Shown here one piece after another: positions 7,137 to 7,707 of a DNA stretch of 7,707 bases. The position numbers were made by a program, and so were the translations under genes. Position 1 is the first letter of the stretch. Each line of letters begins with the position of its first letter. Source of the DNA: Cyanobacteria bacterium T3Sed10_376R1m (GTDB lineage Bacteria; Cyanobacteriota; Cyanobacteriia; Cyanobacteriales; Cyanobacteriaceae); the NCBI GenBank assembly GCA_003566215.1, contig PXEJ01000357.1, positions 1-7,707 of the forward strand. Reading direction: 5' to 3'. The notes under the pieces are model-generated. The model had not been told where the DNA came from, did not search any database, and saw only the letters and a program-made list of their open reading frames with translations.

Positions 7137-7454
7137 TTAAAGTTTTACTTCAATGTCAACCCCTGCAGGTAGATCTAACTTCATCAAAGCATCGATAGTT
7201 TTAGAAGAAGGTTGGTAAATGTCAATAACTCTGCGGTGGGTGCGAGTTTCAAAGTGTTCTCTAGAATCTTTATCAACGTGGGGAGATCTGAGCACACAGT
7301 AGATTTTACGTTTTGTGGGGAGGGGAATAGGACCTACTGGTTGAGCATTGGTACGATTGGCGGTTTCGACAATTTTAGTACAAGAGGTGTCGAGTAAACG
7401 ACGATCAAATGCCTTTAAACGAATGCGAATTTTTTGTTGTTGTAAGGTTGCCAT
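7137..7454 (-). CDS. rpsJ: 30S ribosomal protein S10
   Basis: Small-subunit head protein of 105 residues, the normal length, which in bacteria also partners NusB in transcription antitermination. Recognisable S10 sequence throughout: [14 protein letters not shown] (9-22), the loop segment [20 protein letters not shown] (41-60), [14 protein letters not shown] (66-79) and the C-terminal [11 protein letters not shown]. The start is the ATG at 7454 ([13 protein letters not shown]), and no strong Shine-Dalgarno is visible upstream. It follows the EF-Tu gene on the same strand with a 159-bp spacer, matching the cyanobacterial order rpsL-rpsG-fusA-tuf-rpsJ. No convincing promoter was found in the spacer, so it is probably transcribed from upstream of tuf. 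It is last in the operon, just before the terminator. Confidence 0.98.
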   Translation of the reverse strand: MATLQQQKIRIRLKAFDRRLLDTSCTKIVETANRTNAQPVGPIPLPTKRKIYCVLRSPHVDKDSREHFETRTHRRVIDIYQPSSKTIDALMKLDLPAGVDIEVKL

Positions 7455-7497
7455 GATTTTAGTTATTTTACTAGGATTAATTTTTCAAGGTACGAGG

Positions 7498-7532
7498 CAA
7501 TTGACAATTAACAATGGACAATTGACAATTAT
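7498..7532. repeat. Tandem heptamer array (CAATTGA family), five units
   Basis: Five contiguous seven-base units: CAATTGA, CAATTAA, CAATGGA, CAATTGA, CAATTAT. They share CAAT with variation at the last three positions. This fits the short tandemly repeated (STRR) heptamers known from cyanobacterial intergenic regions. It lies in the tuf-rpsJ spacer, about 45 bases before the rpsJ start, so it would be in the rpsJ leader RNA. Confidence 0.75.
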
Positions 7533-7559
7533 TTTTTTATTAAAGTAGGGATAAAATTA

Positions 7560-7592
7560 GGGCGTACAGAGAGATTAATCTTAGTTACGCCC
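7560..7592 (-). other. Hairpin between tuf and rpsJ, possible attenuator or processing site
   Basis: GGGCGTA and TACGCCC form a perfect seven-pair, GC-rich stem with a 19-base loop that itself contains the palindrome AGATTAATCT. On the minus strand it begins 21 bases after the EF-Tu stop and is followed by TAATTTTAT, a weak U-rich tail. It could partly terminate transcription, mark an RNase cleavage site or protect the tuf 3' end. A full terminator is unlikely because rpsJ would then need its own promoter. Confidence 0.5.
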
Positions 7593-7613
7593 CAATTCAT
7601 TATTTAATTCTTC

Positions 7614-7707
7614 CTACTGTAAAATTTTGGCTACAGCACCCGCACCGATGGTACGACCACCTTCACGAATAGCAAAGCGCATTCCTTGCTCGATCGCAAT
7701 GGGGTTG
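7614..7707 (-). CDS. tuf: Translation elongation factor Tu, C-terminal 30 residues, cut by window edge
   Basis: GTPase that delivers aminoacyl-tRNA to the ribosome. Only the last 30 codons and the TAG stop lie in the window. They read [17 protein letters not shown] followed by [13 protein letters not shown], the highly conserved end of EF-Tu domain 3 ([17 protein letters not shown] type). The frame is clean up to the right edge. It lies directly upstream of rpsJ on the same strand, as in the cyanobacterial str operon. The protein is normally about 400 residues, so over 90 percent is outside the window. Confidence 0.95.
   Translation of the reverse strand, partial: NPIAIEQGMRFAIREGGRTIGAGAVAKILQ

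Noticed and set aside
7212..7548. Plus-strand open frames across rpsJ and the tuf-rpsJ spacer
   Set aside because: They are antisense to rpsJ or translate the heptamer repeats; nothing supports coding.

Overview
This window is most likely cyanobacterial chromosome from an AT-rich unicellular lineage. Three things support this. The palindrome GCGATCGC (HIP1) occurs seven times in 7.7 kb. Ribosome binding sites are weak or absent. The EF-Tu gene is followed directly by rpsJ, as at the end of the cyanobacterial str operon. The genus cannot be fixed from the sequence alone; the base composition would suit Cyanobacterium or Geminocystis-like organisms (inference).

Layout. Positions 1-1541 (minus strand) hold the first 513 codons of a phosphoketolase (xfp), which runs off the left edge and has a good promoter at 1572-1600. 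Divergent from it, 1721-2872 (plus) encodes an IscS-like cysteine desulfurase. Its stop codon overlaps the stop of an opposing gene for a small, probably exported protein of unknown function (2869-3420, minus). A 100-bp divergent spacer with an extended -10 promoter leads into a UvrD/PcrA-family DNA helicase (3521-5836, plus). This is followed 61 bp later by a second, clearly different cysteine desulfurase paralogue (5898-7037, plus). That gene converges on the end of the ribosomal operon, which reads leftwards: the EF-Tu 3' end (7614-7707), a spacer with a hairpin and a heptamer repeat array, rpsJ (7137-7454), and a strong intrinsic terminator (7051-7088).

How the genes relate. The two desulfurases take sulfur from cysteine as an enzyme-bound persulfide for Fe-S clusters and thiolated cofactors or tRNAs. 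No scaffold or other Fe-S assembly genes lie beside them. The phosphoketolase belongs to central carbon metabolism, PcrA to DNA repair and replication, and EF-Tu and S10 to translation. This looks like core-genome territory. I see no mobile element, CRISPR array, tRNA or defence system. The parts most worth a second look are the altered PLP-contact position in the second desulfurase, the symmetric divergent promoter region before pcrA, and the repeat array plus hairpin inserted between tuf and rpsJ.
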